A stretch of 64,000 bases of DNA from Melioribacteraceae bacterium. Lineage in GTDB: Bacteria; Bacteroidota; Ignavibacteria; Ignavibacteriales; Melioribacteraceae. Each line of letters begins with the position of its first letter. Position 1 is the first letter of the stretch. Below the pieces are notes generated by a model, which was given only the letters and a program-made list of their open reading frames with translations, searched no databases and was not told the origin of the DNA. The position numbers were made by a program, and so were the translations under genes. The DNA lies in assembly GCA_027030245.1 (NCBI GenBank), contig JALVFE010000009.1, positions 62,001-126,000 on the forward strand, given 5' to 3'. Shown piece by piece: positions 45,258 through 54,641 of the stretch.

Positions 45258-45665
45258 TTAAATTATTTCCTCCAATGTTGTTGAAGTGAACAGTTGTATT
45301 ATTTTATTTTGAATGTTACTTAATGGACTTCTCAGCGAGCAATCGTTTAAACGTTTACAATCGTCTTCGGTAGCATTCTCAAACATGCAATCCGTTAATC
45401 TTATTTCGCTGTCGACCGCTTTGATTATTTCATTCAAATTAATTTGCTTTGGTGATTTACTTAAAAAGTATCCGCCTTTTGTGCCCTGCACGGATGAGAC
45501 TATTTCGGTTTTAACAAGTTTCTGCATTATTTTTGCCAACAAATCGTAAGGAATATTCATACTTTCCGAAAGCTCTTTGGTGCTAACCAATTTATCCGAT
45601 GGTATGTAATTCAGATACTTTATTGCAAACAGGGCATATTCAACGGATTTGGAAAGTTTTATCAT
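45258..45665 (-). CDS. Rrf2-family transcriptional regulator, probable Fe-S sensor
   Basis: 135 residues. Winged-helix N-terminus typical of Rrf2/IscR (SKSVEYALFAIKYL, STKELSESMNIPYDLLAKIMQKL, SSVQGTKGGYFLSK). Three cysteines lie in the sensor loop: Cys93, Cys103 and Cys109 (TDCMFENATEDDCKRLNDC). IscR has Cys at 92, 98 and 104, so the first gap is longer here, nine residues instead of five. It may hold a [2Fe-2S] or other cluster. It heads the operon and has a palindrome immediately upstream that could be its own operator. Confidence 0.88.
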   Translation of the reverse strand: MIKLSKSVEYALFAIKYLNYIPSDKLVSTKELSESMNIPYDLLAKIMQKLVKTEIVSSVQGTKGGYFLSKSPKQINLNEIIKAVDSEIRLTDCMFENATEDDCKRLNDCSLRSPLSNIQNKIIQLFTSTTLEEII

Positions 45666-45696
45666 TTTATATACGACCGATTTAGTCCGATATAAA
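45666..45696 (-). promoter_or_regulatory. Palindromic operator candidate for the Rrf2 regulator
   Basis: Interrupted palindrome centred at 45681: TTTATAT-N2-GAC-N7-GTC-N2-ATATAAA. Its arms are symmetric base for base over the AT and GAC/GTC parts. It begins directly next to the -10 box of the promoter below and covers the expected transcription start and the leader up to the start codon. Rrf2/IscR proteins bind such dyads as dimers, so autorepression is likely. Confidence 0.6.
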
Positions 45697-45723
45697 ATTA
45701 AACAATTAAACCGCTACTGTCAA
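45695..45723 (-). promoter_or_regulatory. Sigma-70-like promoter of the rrf2 operon
   Basis: On the minus strand TTGACA (45723-45718), a 17-base spacer and TAATTT (45700-45695). The start of transcription should fall near 45688, inside the palindrome, giving a leader of about 20 bases. Confidence 0.75.
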
Positions 45724-45762
45724 GTTAAAAACTTCAATAGAGAAATGTTTTTCCGAATCCGT

Positions 45763-47274
45763 TTAAAAACTAAGGAATGCCAAACAACTTTCCGCAAAAT
45801 TTACCAACGGAGAGAAATATATACCTAAAACAAGCACAGGAATCAGCAACACGATTACATAAACAACATTTGCGGTGGACAATTTAATTTCTTTGACTTC
45901 GCCGTTTGGTTTTGTAAGAAACATGTGTTTGAGAACGCGGATGTAATAATAGAGTGATACAACGCTGTTTAAGACTGCAATAACGGCAAGCGTTGTCATT
46001 TTTGCATCGATTAAAGCGATAAACAAATAAAGTTTTCCGATGAACCCGGCTGTTGGCGGCAAACCGGTGAGTGAAACAAGGAAAACAGCAAACGAAACAC
46101 CGAGGAAGGGCGTAACGTAACCGAGACCGCTGTAATCATGAATATCTTCCGATCCGGTTTTATCTGCAATTAACATAACAATGTAAAACGAACCGAGATT
46201 CATCAACATATAAATTGCAAAGTAGATTAAAATAGCTTCAATACCGATTTGTGAGAAAACAACAACGCCTAACAAAAGGTAACCGGCGTGTGCGATGCTT
46301 GAATAGGCAAGCATTCGTTTTAAGTTATCTTGCCAAAGCGCCGCAAAGTTTCCGAGCGTCATCGTTAAGATTGCAAACACGGAAATCAAAGTTTTCCAAT
46401 CGAATACCGGAACAAGGAGCCAGTTTCCGGAACCGTCCACATTGGTAACAAATGCGGTTTTGATAAATCTGATTAAAATCGCAAAGCCCGCCGCTTTACT
46501 GGCGACGGATAAAAATGCAGTGATTGAGATAGGCGCGCCTTCGTAAACGTCGGGAGTCCAAAAATGAAAAGGAACGGCGGATATTTTGTAACCGATTCCC
46601 GCAACAATTAACAAAAGAGAAAAACCGAGAACAATCAAATTAATGTTTCCCGATTGCAATGCCGCATTTATCGAGTATAGATTTGTTGTGCCGGTTAAAC
46701 CGTAAATAAGTGAAATTCCGAACAGCATAACTCCCGAAGCGACGCCGCCGAAAATAATATATTTTAATGATGCTTCACTGTTTCTGTCGCGAAGTTTTAT
46801 AAATCCGGCTAATACATAAGAAGAGAATGACAATAGTTCCATAGAAACATAAATCATAATTAAGTCAGAAGCGGAAACCATAAACATCATTCCCAAAATC
46901 ATTCCGAACAACAAAGTATAGAATTCACCTTGACGTTTACCGGTGTTTTCGATTTCGACGGAATGTTTTGCAAAGAAAACTATAAGCACGGATGTAAGGA
47001 TTATCAAAAGTTTGAAATACGATCCGAAAGAATCCAGCGCCAGTAATCCGAATTTATTGGATGTTGCGCTCATCTTGAAAGCAAAACCTTCGTTGGCAAT
47101 ATCCGATAGAATATAAATCCCGCTTACGATAAGTCCCAACAAAGCAAGATAGGGCACAAGTTTTTTATTTTTATCGTAAATAAGGTCAAGTACTACAATT
47201 AATACCAACGTTACGGAAATAATAATTTCCGGTTTTATCAATGCTAAAGAATCGTATAAGCTTGAAAAGTCCAT
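45763..47274 (-). CDS. nuoN: NADH-quinone oxidoreductase subunit N
   Basis: 503 residues, about 14 membrane helices. It is one of the three antiporter-like proton-pumping subunits of complex I. Proton-channel helices with central Lys/Glu can be read, for example MIYVSMELLSFSSYVLAGF and GYKISAVPFHFWTPDVYEGAP, the second being the family hallmark. Last gene of the eleven-gene operon; downstream the spacer carries the rrf2 promoter. Confidence 0.96.
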   Translation of the reverse strand: MDFSSLYDSLALIKPEIIISVTLVLIVVLDLIYDKNKKLVPYLALLGLIVSGIYILSDIANEGFAFKMSATSNKFGLLALDSFGSYFKLLIILTSVLIVFFAKHSVEIENTGKRQGEFYTLLFGMILGMMFMVSASDLIMIYVSMELLSFSSYVLAGFIKLRDRNSEASLKYIIFGGVASGVMLFGISLIYGLTGTTNLYSINAALQSGNINLIVLGFSLLLIVAGIGYKISAVPFHFWTPDVYEGAPISITAFLSVASKAAGFAILIRFIKTAFVTNVDGSGNWLLVPVFDWKTLISVFAILTMTLGNFAALWQDNLKRMLAYSSIAHAGYLLLGVVVFSQIGIEAILIYFAIYMLMNLGSFYIVMLIADKTGSEDIHDYSGLGYVTPFLGVSFAVFLVSLTGLPPTAGFIGKLYLFIALIDAKMTTLAVIAVLNSVVSLYYYIRVLKHMFLTKPNGEVKEIKLSTANVVYVIVLLIPVLVLGIYFSPLVNFAESCLAFLSF

Positions 47275-47292
47275 AATCCGTTCAACTAAATT

Positions 47293-48894
47293 TTATAATC
47301 CGCCAATTGAAATATTACCGATATTTACAGAAAGAAATTCTACCAAAGTATTTACCGAAGTATTCATAATGTTTAACATTGCCGATGGATAAACCCCCAA
47401 GAAAATTATAATGATTGTTAGAGGAATAAACATTGCATATTCCCTTGCGTCAATATCGGTAAGGGATTTCCATTTTTCCGGCAATTGCCCGAAGAACACT
47501 CTTTGCAAAGTCCACAACATATATGCGGCACCGAGCAAAATTCCGAGGGCAGAAATCATCGTAAGGGTTCTCAGGGTATCCACGCCGAAAGCTCCGACAA
47601 ATACAAGCGCTTCGGAAACGAATCCGCTTAAACTCGGCAAACCGATAGCGGCGAAGAAAGCCACGGTAACAAAGCCCGTATAGACCGGCATTTGATTTGC
47701 AAGTCCGCCGAATTCGTATAGTCCACGTGTATGAGCCCGGTCGTAAACCACGCCGACAATTAAAAAGAGCATTGCCGTAATCGTTCCGTGGTTAAACATT
47801 TGGAATATAGCTCCATTTATACCCGTTGTGGTTAAAGAAGCCATTCCCAACATCACGTAACCCATGTGGGAAACCGATGAATAAGCAATAAGTTTTTTGA
47901 AATCTTTTTGTGCAAGAGCGACCAATGCTCCGTAGATAATATTTATCATTCCGAACAGTCCGATGTACCAAGCTATATCATTGGTGATTTGCGGAAAAAT
48001 CGGATAACTGATACGGAGAATTCCGTAAGTTCCCATTTTCAGCAATACGCCGGCAAGAATAACGCTTATAGGCGTAGGCGCTTCAACGTGCGCGTCGGGC
48101 AGCCAAGTATGGAAAGGGAACATCGGAATCTTAATTGCAAAACCGATGAACAACGCAATATAAGCTATAAATCTTAAATTATGAGGATTCAACGGCGAAA
48201 GAATGCCGTCTTTTAAGTAGTTAGCTTTATCCATCAAAACGAGAAAATCGAAAGAAAATGCTTTCGAACCGTTTGCCAACGTTTCGGTTGCGCTGAAGTA
48301 TAATCCGATCATTACCAAAAGCATAAACACGCTGCCTACGAGAGTGTAAATAAAGAACTTAATTGCCGCATATTCTTTTCTGGGTCCGCCCCAAATACCA
48401 ATCAGGAAATACATCGGCAACAACATCAATTCCCAGAAAATGTAGAACAGGAAGAAATTAAGCGAAACGAAAACTCCCATCATTGCGGCATCGAGTAAAA
48501 GGAAAAGAGCGAAATAGCCTTTCACGGATTTATTAATATTCCAAGAAGACAATGTTGCAATAAATGAAATCAAAGCCGTTAACAAAATCATGGGAACGCT
48601 TAATCCGTCGGCTCCGACGAAATAATCGATTTTAATAGTTCCGATCCATGAGCCGCCGAAAATTTCAATCCATTTATATTTTTCTATAAACTGGAACGAA
48701 TCTTTTTGAAATATACCGCCTGCGGAATAATCGAAATTGGAAAGCAAAATAACCGCAAGGATAACCTGTATTGCCGTGGAAAGAAGCGTAACGTATTTAA
48801 TCTCCTTTTCCATTTTGCCCGGCATTGCCAAAACAATTATCATTCCGATTACCGGTATAAACGTAAGCAACGTTAAAATTGGGAATCCATCCAT
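47293..48894 (-). CDS. nuoM: NADH-quinone oxidoreductase subunit M
   Basis: 533 residues, about 14 membrane helices. Antiporter-like proton-pumping subunit with FYIFWELMLLPMYFLIGIWGG (conserved Glu), KIPMFPFHTWLPDAHVEAPTP, and KKLIAYSSVSHMGYVMLG, all NuoM hallmarks. Follows nuoL by 41 bases on the minus strand. Confidence 0.97.
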   Translation of the reverse strand: MDGFPILTLLTFIPVIGMIIVLAMPGKMEKEIKYVTLLSTAIQVILAVILLSNFDYSAGGIFQKDSFQFIEKYKWIEIFGGSWIGTIKIDYFVGADGLSVPMILLTALISFIATLSSWNINKSVKGYFALFLLLDAAMMGVFVSLNFFLFYIFWELMLLPMYFLIGIWGGPRKEYAAIKFFIYTLVGSVFMLLVMIGLYFSATETLANGSKAFSFDFLVLMDKANYLKDGILSPLNPHNLRFIAYIALFIGFAIKIPMFPFHTWLPDAHVEAPTPISVILAGVLLKMGTYGILRISYPIFPQITNDIAWYIGLFGMINIIYGALVALAQKDFKKLIAYSSVSHMGYVMLGMASLTTTGINGAIFQMFNHGTITAMLFLIVGVVYDRAHTRGLYEFGGLANQMPVYTGFVTVAFFAAIGLPSLSGFVSEALVFVGAFGVDTLRTLTMISALGILLGAAYMLWTLQRVFFGQLPEKWKSLTDIDAREYAMFIPLTIIIIFLGVYPSAMLNIMNTSVNTLVEFLSVNIGNISIGGL

Positions 48895-48935
48895 ATCGCT
48901 AATTACCTTAAATAATTAATTTTTAATTAACACAA

Positions 48936-51020
48936 CTAAAATGGTTCGAAAAACAGTAACAAAATTATTAACGAGAAAATTACCAATACCAAATAAGTTT
49001 GGATTCTTCCGGATTGTAAACGGCGGAAACCGAGTCCTAACAGACCGCTAAGGAATGCGGTAAAGTTTACAAATCCGTCAATAATATATTTATCGAAAAT
49101 ACCGCTGATAGTAGAAATTACCCGCGTAACATAAGCGGTACCGTTTACTATGCCGTCAACCACATATTTATCGAATAAAGAAAGAAGATAACTCAGTTTT
49201 AAAGTTCCGCTAATAAAAGTAGCTTCGTAAAATTCATCCACATACCATTTGTTTAACGAGAATAAGTATGCTGGTTTCAATTTTTCAGCAAGTTCGTCCG
49301 GATCGATTTTTCTCCAATGATAAATTAAAAATGCGAATAAAATTCCCAATCCGCCGAGTAGTAAAGATAAAACAAGCGTTGGGATATGCGCCCAGTGCAT
49401 CGCATGTTCGTATTCTTCGGAAAATGCTACTGCGCTTTCTGTTACTCCTTCGGTTTCCGTTTTCATAAAATCGAATCTCGTTTCTTGCGGAACTACAGAT
49501 TCCGGAGTATGCACCCATTCGGATAAAAACCACCCTTGTTCGGGCGCCACCGGATTAGGCGTGTACCAAAAGAATAAAGAAAGCGTTGTTAAAACTATTA
49601 ACGGCAGAACCATAACAAACGGGGATTCGTGAGCATGGTCGTATTTTTCTTTATTTCTCGGTTCGCCGTGGAATGTCATTATTACAAGCCGGAACATATA
49701 AAATGCGGTCATCAGAGCAACCAAAAATCCGAAGGTCGGTAAAAGCCAATGACCGGTAAGATGAGCAAACGCCAAAGAACCGGCAAGGAGTCCGTCTTTA
49801 CTTAAAAATCCTGAAGTTAGCGGAATACCCGAAATTGCGAGGGACGAAACGATAAATGCCGCGTAAGTAATCGGCATTTTCTTTCTCAGTCCGCCCATTT
49901 CTCTCATGTCTTGTTCGTGATGCATCGCATGAATAACCGAACCGGAACCGAGGAACAGATTCGATTTGAAAAACGCATGCGTAATCAGATGGAAGAATGC
50001 GTATTGAAACGCTCCGACGCCAACAGCCATAACCATGTAACCGAGTTGACTGACGGTGGAATAAGCCAACACACGTTTGATATCGTTTTGTGTAATTGCA
50101 ATTGTAGCGGCAAGGAATGAAGTAAATCCGCCGACTACCGCAATAACAAGCATTGCATCTGCAGTCAGCATAGCAAAAATCCGCAATGACAAATAAACAC
50201 CGGCTGCAACCATTGTAGCCGAGTGAATCAAAGCGCTGACGGGCGTGGGACCTTCCATCGCATCGGGAAGCCAAACGTGTAGCGGGAATTGCGCCGATTT
50301 GCCTACGGCTCCCATAAAAATTAATATTCCCGTTGCCGTAAGCCATGCGTTACTGTCAAAGGGTAATACACCGTTGGAAATTTGTTCGAATATCGAATCG
50401 AACGTAAAAGTATGGTAAGTGGTAAATACAATTAAAATTCCAATGAACATTCCGAGATCGCCGACGCGGTTTGTAATGAATGCCTTTTTGCTTGCATCGG
50501 CGGCAGATTTCTTTTCGTACCAAAATCCGATTAATAAATAAGACGAAAGACCAACCAATTCCCAGAAAATGTAAATCATCAATAAATTATTGGCAATCAC
50601 AATTCCGATCATCGAAAAAGTAAATATTCCCAAATAAGCATAGTAGCGGTTGAACCGTTTATCGCCTTTCATATATTCCAAAGAGTAGATATGCACCAAC
50701 ATACTGATAAGGTTCACAACGAAAAGCATTATCACGGTGATGTTATCGATTTTTATCCCGAGATCGATGTGAACATTACCGAAAACCGGCACGTTTCCAA
50801 AATCAATCCACGTGAATTGAAAATTAATATCCTGTGAAATATAATTGGATAGTTTGGCGTATAACAAAACCACCGAAAGGAAAAAATTTATTATCAGCAA
50901 ACCGATTCCGGCCATATACAATTTGGGGAAGCGTTTGCTGAAAATAATAATCAACCCGAAACCGAATAACGGCAGCAGTAATGTAATAATCGAGATGTTA
51001 ACTAAAATTATATCGTTCAT
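48936..51020 (-). CDS. nuoL: NADH-quinone oxidoreductase subunit L
   Basis: 694 residues. The largest antiporter-like subunit, with motifs FWELVGLSSYLLIGFW, KSAQFPLHVWLPDAMEGPTPVSAL and KRVLAYSTVSQLGYMVMA. The C-terminus (about 580-694) contains the long amphipathic lateral helix that couples the antiporter units. Length is within the usual range with a modest loop of charged residues near 500-540. Eight bases from nuoK. Confidence 0.97.
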   Translation of the reverse strand: MNDIILVNISIITLLLPLFGFGLIIIFSKRFPKLYMAGIGLLIINFFLSVVLLYAKLSNYISQDINFQFTWIDFGNVPVFGNVHIDLGIKIDNITVIMLFVVNLISMLVHIYSLEYMKGDKRFNRYYAYLGIFTFSMIGIVIANNLLMIYIFWELVGLSSYLLIGFWYEKKSAADASKKAFITNRVGDLGMFIGILIVFTTYHTFTFDSIFEQISNGVLPFDSNAWLTATGILIFMGAVGKSAQFPLHVWLPDAMEGPTPVSALIHSATMVAAGVYLSLRIFAMLTADAMLVIAVVGGFTSFLAATIAITQNDIKRVLAYSTVSQLGYMVMAVGVGAFQYAFFHLITHAFFKSNLFLGSGSVIHAMHHEQDMREMGGLRKKMPITYAAFIVSSLAISGIPLTSGFLSKDGLLAGSLAFAHLTGHWLLPTFGFLVALMTAFYMFRLVIMTFHGEPRNKEKYDHAHESPFVMVLPLIVLTTLSLFFWYTPNPVAPEQGWFLSEWVHTPESVVPQETRFDFMKTETEGVTESAVAFSEEYEHAMHWAHIPTLVLSLLLGGLGILFAFLIYHWRKIDPDELAEKLKPAYLFSLNKWYVDEFYEATFISGTLKLSYLLSLFDKYVVDGIVNGTAYVTRVISTISGIFDKYIIDGFVNFTAFLSGLLGLGFRRLQSGRIQTYLVLVIFSLIILLLFFEPF

Positions 51021-51028
51021 CTAAACCG

Positions 51029-51340
51029 TCAAGAATTTAGTTCGTCAATTTCATCAATATTAATATGTGTAAACGTTTTGTAAAGGTTCAGAACAATTGC
51101 CAAAGCAATCGCCGCTTCCGCCGCGGCAAGAATAATTACGAAGAGTGCGGTAACTTGTCCGCCCAAACCGTAGTTTCCGTATTTTGAAAAAGCTACAAAA
51201 TTTATATTTGCAGAATTTAAAATCAGTTCTATTCCCATTAAAACCATAATCGCATTCTTTCTTGTAACAACGGAATAAATTCCGAGAGAAAACAGAATGG
51301 CGCTAACGACCAAAAAATGATTTAATCCAATAGTTTCCAT
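51029..51340 (-). CDS. nuoK: NADH-quinone oxidoreductase subunit K
   Basis: 103 residues, three membrane helices. The conserved glutamates lie in LMGIELILNSANINFVAF and AAAEAAIALAIVLNLYK, which form part of the proton path next to nuoJ and nuoA. The stop of nuoJ is immediately upstream with no gap. Confidence 0.96.
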   Translation of the reverse strand: METIGLNHFLVVSAILFSLGIYSVVTRKNAIMVLMGIELILNSANINFVAFSKYGNYGLGGQVTALFVIILAAAEAAIALAIVLNLYKTFTHINIDEIDELNS

Positions 51341-51841
51341 TTATTTATCCCCGTCTCTTCTTGCTATTGTAGCCGCACCGATCATCGCAACGAGTAATAA
51401 AATTCCGAGCAGTTCGAAAATCAAAACATATTCGGTAACCAAAGTTTTCCCGAGAGATTTAGTAGTAGTAACGGGAATCTCTGCCGGATTTACAGCCCAA
51501 TGCGTCGAATACATTAATCCGATAAGCAAAGCGGCAAAAATTCCGATTATAATAACAGCCGGGATTGTTTGAACGGAACCGGCTTTAATATCGACGCTTG
51601 TAATTTTGTGAGTTAACATAACACCAAATAACAATAAAACCAGGATTCCACCGATATAAACCATTACCTGAACAATCGCTATAAAATCGGCGCCAAGTAA
51701 AACATAAAGACCCGATACGCCGAAAAATGTAAACAGCAGACTGAATGCGGCATAAACTATATTTTTAGCATTTACCACAATAAAAGCCGAAACTATTGTG
51801 ATTGCAGCGAACAGATAAAATATTATGTCGTATAAATTCAT
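51341..51841 (-). CDS. nuoJ: NADH-quinone oxidoreductase subunit J
   Basis: 166 residues, five membrane helices. Family motif NIVYAAFSLLFTFFGVSGLYVLLGADFIAIVQVMVYIGGILVLLLFGVML can be followed at about 27-75 in shortened view; the helix with the pi-bulge (YVLLGADFIAIVQVMVYIGG) is intact. Eight bases downstream of nuoI. Confidence 0.95.
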   Translation of the reverse strand: MNLYDIIFYLFAAITIVSAFIVVNAKNIVYAAFSLLFTFFGVSGLYVLLGADFIAIVQVMVYIGGILVLLLFGVMLTHKITSVDIKAGSVQTIPAVIIIGIFAALLIGLMYSTHWAVNPAEIPVTTTKSLGKTLVTEYVLIFELLGILLLVAMIGAATIARRDGDK

Positions 51842-51849
51842 TTTCTAAA

Positions 51850-52425
51850 TTATTTTTTGTCGCTATTGTTTGGATTATCCGTTTTAGCTTGAGCAGCTTT
51901 TGCGGCTGCAGCTTTAGCTTTTGCCGCGGCTTTTTCCGCCATGAATTTTTCGTAATTTTTCTTTTTCTCTTCGGCTTCTTGCGGAGTTAAAACCGAAAAA
52001 TTGTAAATCAAATCTTCTCTCTTGTATTCCGAAAATTCATAAACATCCGTCATGTAAATACATTCCGTTGGGCAAGGATATGTGCACAAACCGCAATAAC
52101 AGCATTTGGCAATGTCTATATCGAATTTAGTTACCCACAACGCTTTTTTCTTTCCGTTTGAAGTTACGCCGAGATCATCCGTGGGTAATGCTTTTACTGT
52201 TTCAATTTCGATACAATCGACAGGGCACGCACGGGCACATTGATCGCAGCCGATACAATCGTCCATGTTCACATAAAGTCTGTTTCTTGCCCTTTCGGGA
52301 AGGGGAAGTTTCACATCGGGATATTGAATTGTTACCGAGGGAACGAAAAGGTGCTTAAGCGTTACTTTCATTCCAACGAGAACCGTCCATATTCCTTCCC
52401 ATGTATTTTTCAAATATTCTTTCAT
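51850..52425 (-). CDS. nuoI: NADH-quinone oxidoreductase subunit I, two [4Fe-4S] ferredoxin-type
   Basis: 191 residues. Two CxxCxxCxxxCP sets: Cys57, 60, 63, 67 (CIGCDQCARACP) and the CCYCGLCTYPCP set near 105-116, holding clusters N6a and N6b between the quinone site and the peripheral electron input. The C-terminus (about 160-191) is an Ala/Lys-rich tail absent from most NuoI proteins, of unknown use. One-base gap from nuoH. Confidence 0.96.
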   Translation of the reverse strand: MKEYLKNTWEGIWTVLVGMKVTLKHLFVPSVTIQYPDVKLPLPERARNRLYVNMDDCIGCDQCARACPVDCIEIETVKALPTDDLGVTSNGKKKALWVTKFDIDIAKCCYCGLCTYPCPTECIYMTDVYEFSEYKREDLIYNFSVLTPQEAEEKKKNYEKFMAEKAAAKAKAAAAKAAQAKTDNPNNSDKK

Positions 52426-52426
52426 A

Positions 52427-53497
52427 TCAAATCAGCGTAATTATTCCGACAATTAATAAATTAAATACCGCATAAGGAATTAAATATTTCCAGCAAACCG
52501 TCATTAGTTGATCTACCCTTAAACGCGGTAAAGTCCATCTCAACCACATTTGCACAAATACGAAAAAGACGCCTTTGCTTAAGAACCAGAACAATTGTTC
52601 AAACGGAATTAGAGCAGGAATACCAAGCGTGTTTCCCAAATAACCGAAAGGCGATTGATAACCGCCGAACAGTAAAGAAACAATTATCGCCGAAACCGCA
52701 AACATATTGGCATATTCGGCTAAGAAAAACATTGCGAATTTCATTCCGCTGTATTCGGTATGGAAGCCCGCAACCAATTCCGATTCCGCTTCGGGTATAT
52801 CGAAAGGTGTTCTGTTTACTTCCGCCAAAGTGCTTATAAAAAGAATAGTGAATGCAACAACCATAAAGGGAATTAAAAGTATCTGTTGAATTCCTTCGCC
52901 CGCTCCGCCGAGAATATTCCAGTTCCAGAAATATGCTGTTTGTTGTTCGCTCATTGTTCCCAAATTCAATGTACCGGTAATCATCACCAAAGTTAAAACG
53001 ACAATAGCAGTGGGAATTTCGTAACTTACAATTTGCGCGGCGGATCGCATTGCACCGAGAAGCGAATATTTGTTATCGGAAGCCCAACCGCCCATTAAAA
53101 TACCGGCTACCACAAATCCCGAAACGGCAAGTATATAAAAAATTCCAACTTCGGCATTTGTTCCGATAAACTTGCTTGAGAAGGGAAGTGCCGCAAAAAC
53201 CGCATAACTTCCGATGAATACAAGGAACGGAGCAAGGTTAAATAATTTTTTATCGGCTTGCGGAATGATAATATCTTCTTTTTGTATAAGTTTCAGAATA
53301 TCGGCAACGGTTTGCAATATTCCGTGATAACCAACGCGCATCGGTCCAAGGCGGTCTTGCATGTGTGCCGATACTTTTCTTTCCGCCAGAACGGCAATTA
53401 AAGCAAACGGAAGAACAACAAGGAAAAGCGGTAAAGCCGCAACGACAAAATATGTAATTACTTCATTTCCGACTATATTATTTAGGTATTCGTACAT
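52427..53497 (-). CDS. nuoH: NADH-quinone oxidoreductase subunit H
   Basis: 356 residues, eight or nine membrane helices. The quinone-channel subunit, with ERKVSAHMQDRLGPMRVGY, EVNRTPFDIPEAESELVAGFHTEYSGM and VFVQMWLRWTLPRLRVDQLM. The ATG shares a base with the stop of nuoD, so nothing lies between; in fourteen-gene operons nuoE, nuoF and nuoG sit here. Confidence 0.97.
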   Translation of the reverse strand: MYEYLNNIVGNEVITYFVVAALPLFLVVLPFALIAVLAERKVSAHMQDRLGPMRVGYHGILQTVADILKLIQKEDIIIPQADKKLFNLAPFLVFIGSYAVFAALPFSSKFIGTNAEVGIFYILAVSGFVVAGILMGGWASDNKYSLLGAMRSAAQIVSYEIPTAIVVLTLVMITGTLNLGTMSEQQTAYFWNWNILGGAGEGIQQILLIPFMVVAFTILFISTLAEVNRTPFDIPEAESELVAGFHTEYSGMKFAMFFLAEYANMFAVSAIIVSLLFGGYQSPFGYLGNTLGIPALIPFEQLFWFLSKGVFFVFVQMWLRWTLPRLRVDQLMTVCWKYLIPYAVFNLLIVGIITLI

Positions 53498-54630
53498 TAT
53501 CTGTCAATCTCCCCTAGAACAATATCCAAACTACCGAGAATAGCAATTAAGTCGGCAACAAGATGCCCCTTGCTCATTTCCCCGATAACGGAAAGGTTAA
53601 CGAACGAAGGCGCGCGTACCTTTACTCTGAACGGATTGACCGTTCCGTCGCTTATAATAAAGTATCCAAGCTCGCCTTTCGGATTTTCCGTACGTGAATA
53701 AACCGTTCCTTTCGGAGGTTTTATTCTTCGCGGAATTGCCGCTTTAACGTCTCCATCGGGAATTTGATCAATTGCCTGTTCAATAATTTTCAAACTTTCT
53801 TCCATTTCCCGGACCCGAACGAAGTAACGGTCCCATGAATCGCCAACGGTTCCCATACGACCGTCTCCGACGGGAATTTCAAAATCGAATTTATGATAAA
53901 TCGAATACGGATCGTTTTTTCTCAAATCCCATTTCAAACCGCTTGCTCTTAAAACGGGACCCGTAACGCCGTAGTTCACTGCGGTTTCCAAAGGAAGAAT
54001 TCCTACGTTTGCTGTTCTTTCTATAAAAATTTTGTTATAGGATAACAGCTCGTTCAGTTCTACAATTTTCGGTTTGAAGTATTCTATAAATTCTTTTGTA
54101 AGACGAACGAAATCGGGATGAATATCGTGGGACAATCCGCCAACCCAAATATAATTGTATAAAAGTCGCGCCCCGCAAGTCATTTCGAAGAGTGTCAGAA
54201 TTTTTTCCCGTGCTATAAAGCAATAGAGAAAAGGAGTAAACGCTCCGATGTCAACCCCGTAAGTACCAAGCGCAACCAAATGGGAAGCAATTCTTTGGAG
54301 TTCGGCCATAATAACCCGTATGTATTCAACGCGTTCCGGAACTTCTATTCCCATTAATTTTTCCACGGCAATTGCATAACCGAGATTATTAGACATCGAA
54401 GCCAGGTAATCCATTCTGTCTGTGTAAGGCACTACTTGCGGGTAAGTCATTGCTTCAGCGTGCTTTTCAAAACAACGGTGCAAGTAACCGATATATGGTT
54501 TAACGTTAACAATCAACTCACCTTCGAGCTCAACGACAAGTCTCAACACTCCGTGCGTGGAAGGGTGTTGAGGTCCCATGTTCAAAACAAGTTCTTCTGT
54601 CTTTACATCAAGTGTTTTAATCTTATCCAT
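53497..54630 (-). CDS. nuoD: NADH-quinone oxidoreductase subunit D (49 kDa)
   Basis: 377 residues. The hydrogenase-like subunit that with NuoB forms the quinone pocket. Motifs: MGPQHPSTHGVLRL with the quinone-site His, GYLHRCFEKHAEAMTYPQVVPYTDRMDYL, and the C-terminal ending LDIVLGEIDR. Separate from nuoC, unlike the CD fusions of enterobacteria. Eleven bases after nuoC. Confidence 0.97.
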   Translation of the reverse strand: MDKIKTLDVKTEELVLNMGPQHPSTHGVLRLVVELEGELIVNVKPYIGYLHRCFEKHAEAMTYPQVVPYTDRMDYLASMSNNLGYAIAVEKLMGIEVPERVEYIRVIMAELQRIASHLVALGTYGVDIGAFTPFLYCFIAREKILTLFEMTCGARLLYNYIWVGGLSHDIHPDFVRLTKEFIEYFKPKIVELNELLSYNKIFIERTANVGILPLETAVNYGVTGPVLRASGLKWDLRKNDPYSIYHKFDFEIPVGDGRMGTVGDSWDRYFVRVREMEESLKIIEQAIDQIPDGDVKAAIPRRIKPPKGTVYSRTENPKGELGYFIISDGTVNPFRVKVRAPSFVNLSVIGEMSKGHLVADLIAILGSLDIVLGEIDR

Positions 54631-54641
54631 CTCGGCTCAAA

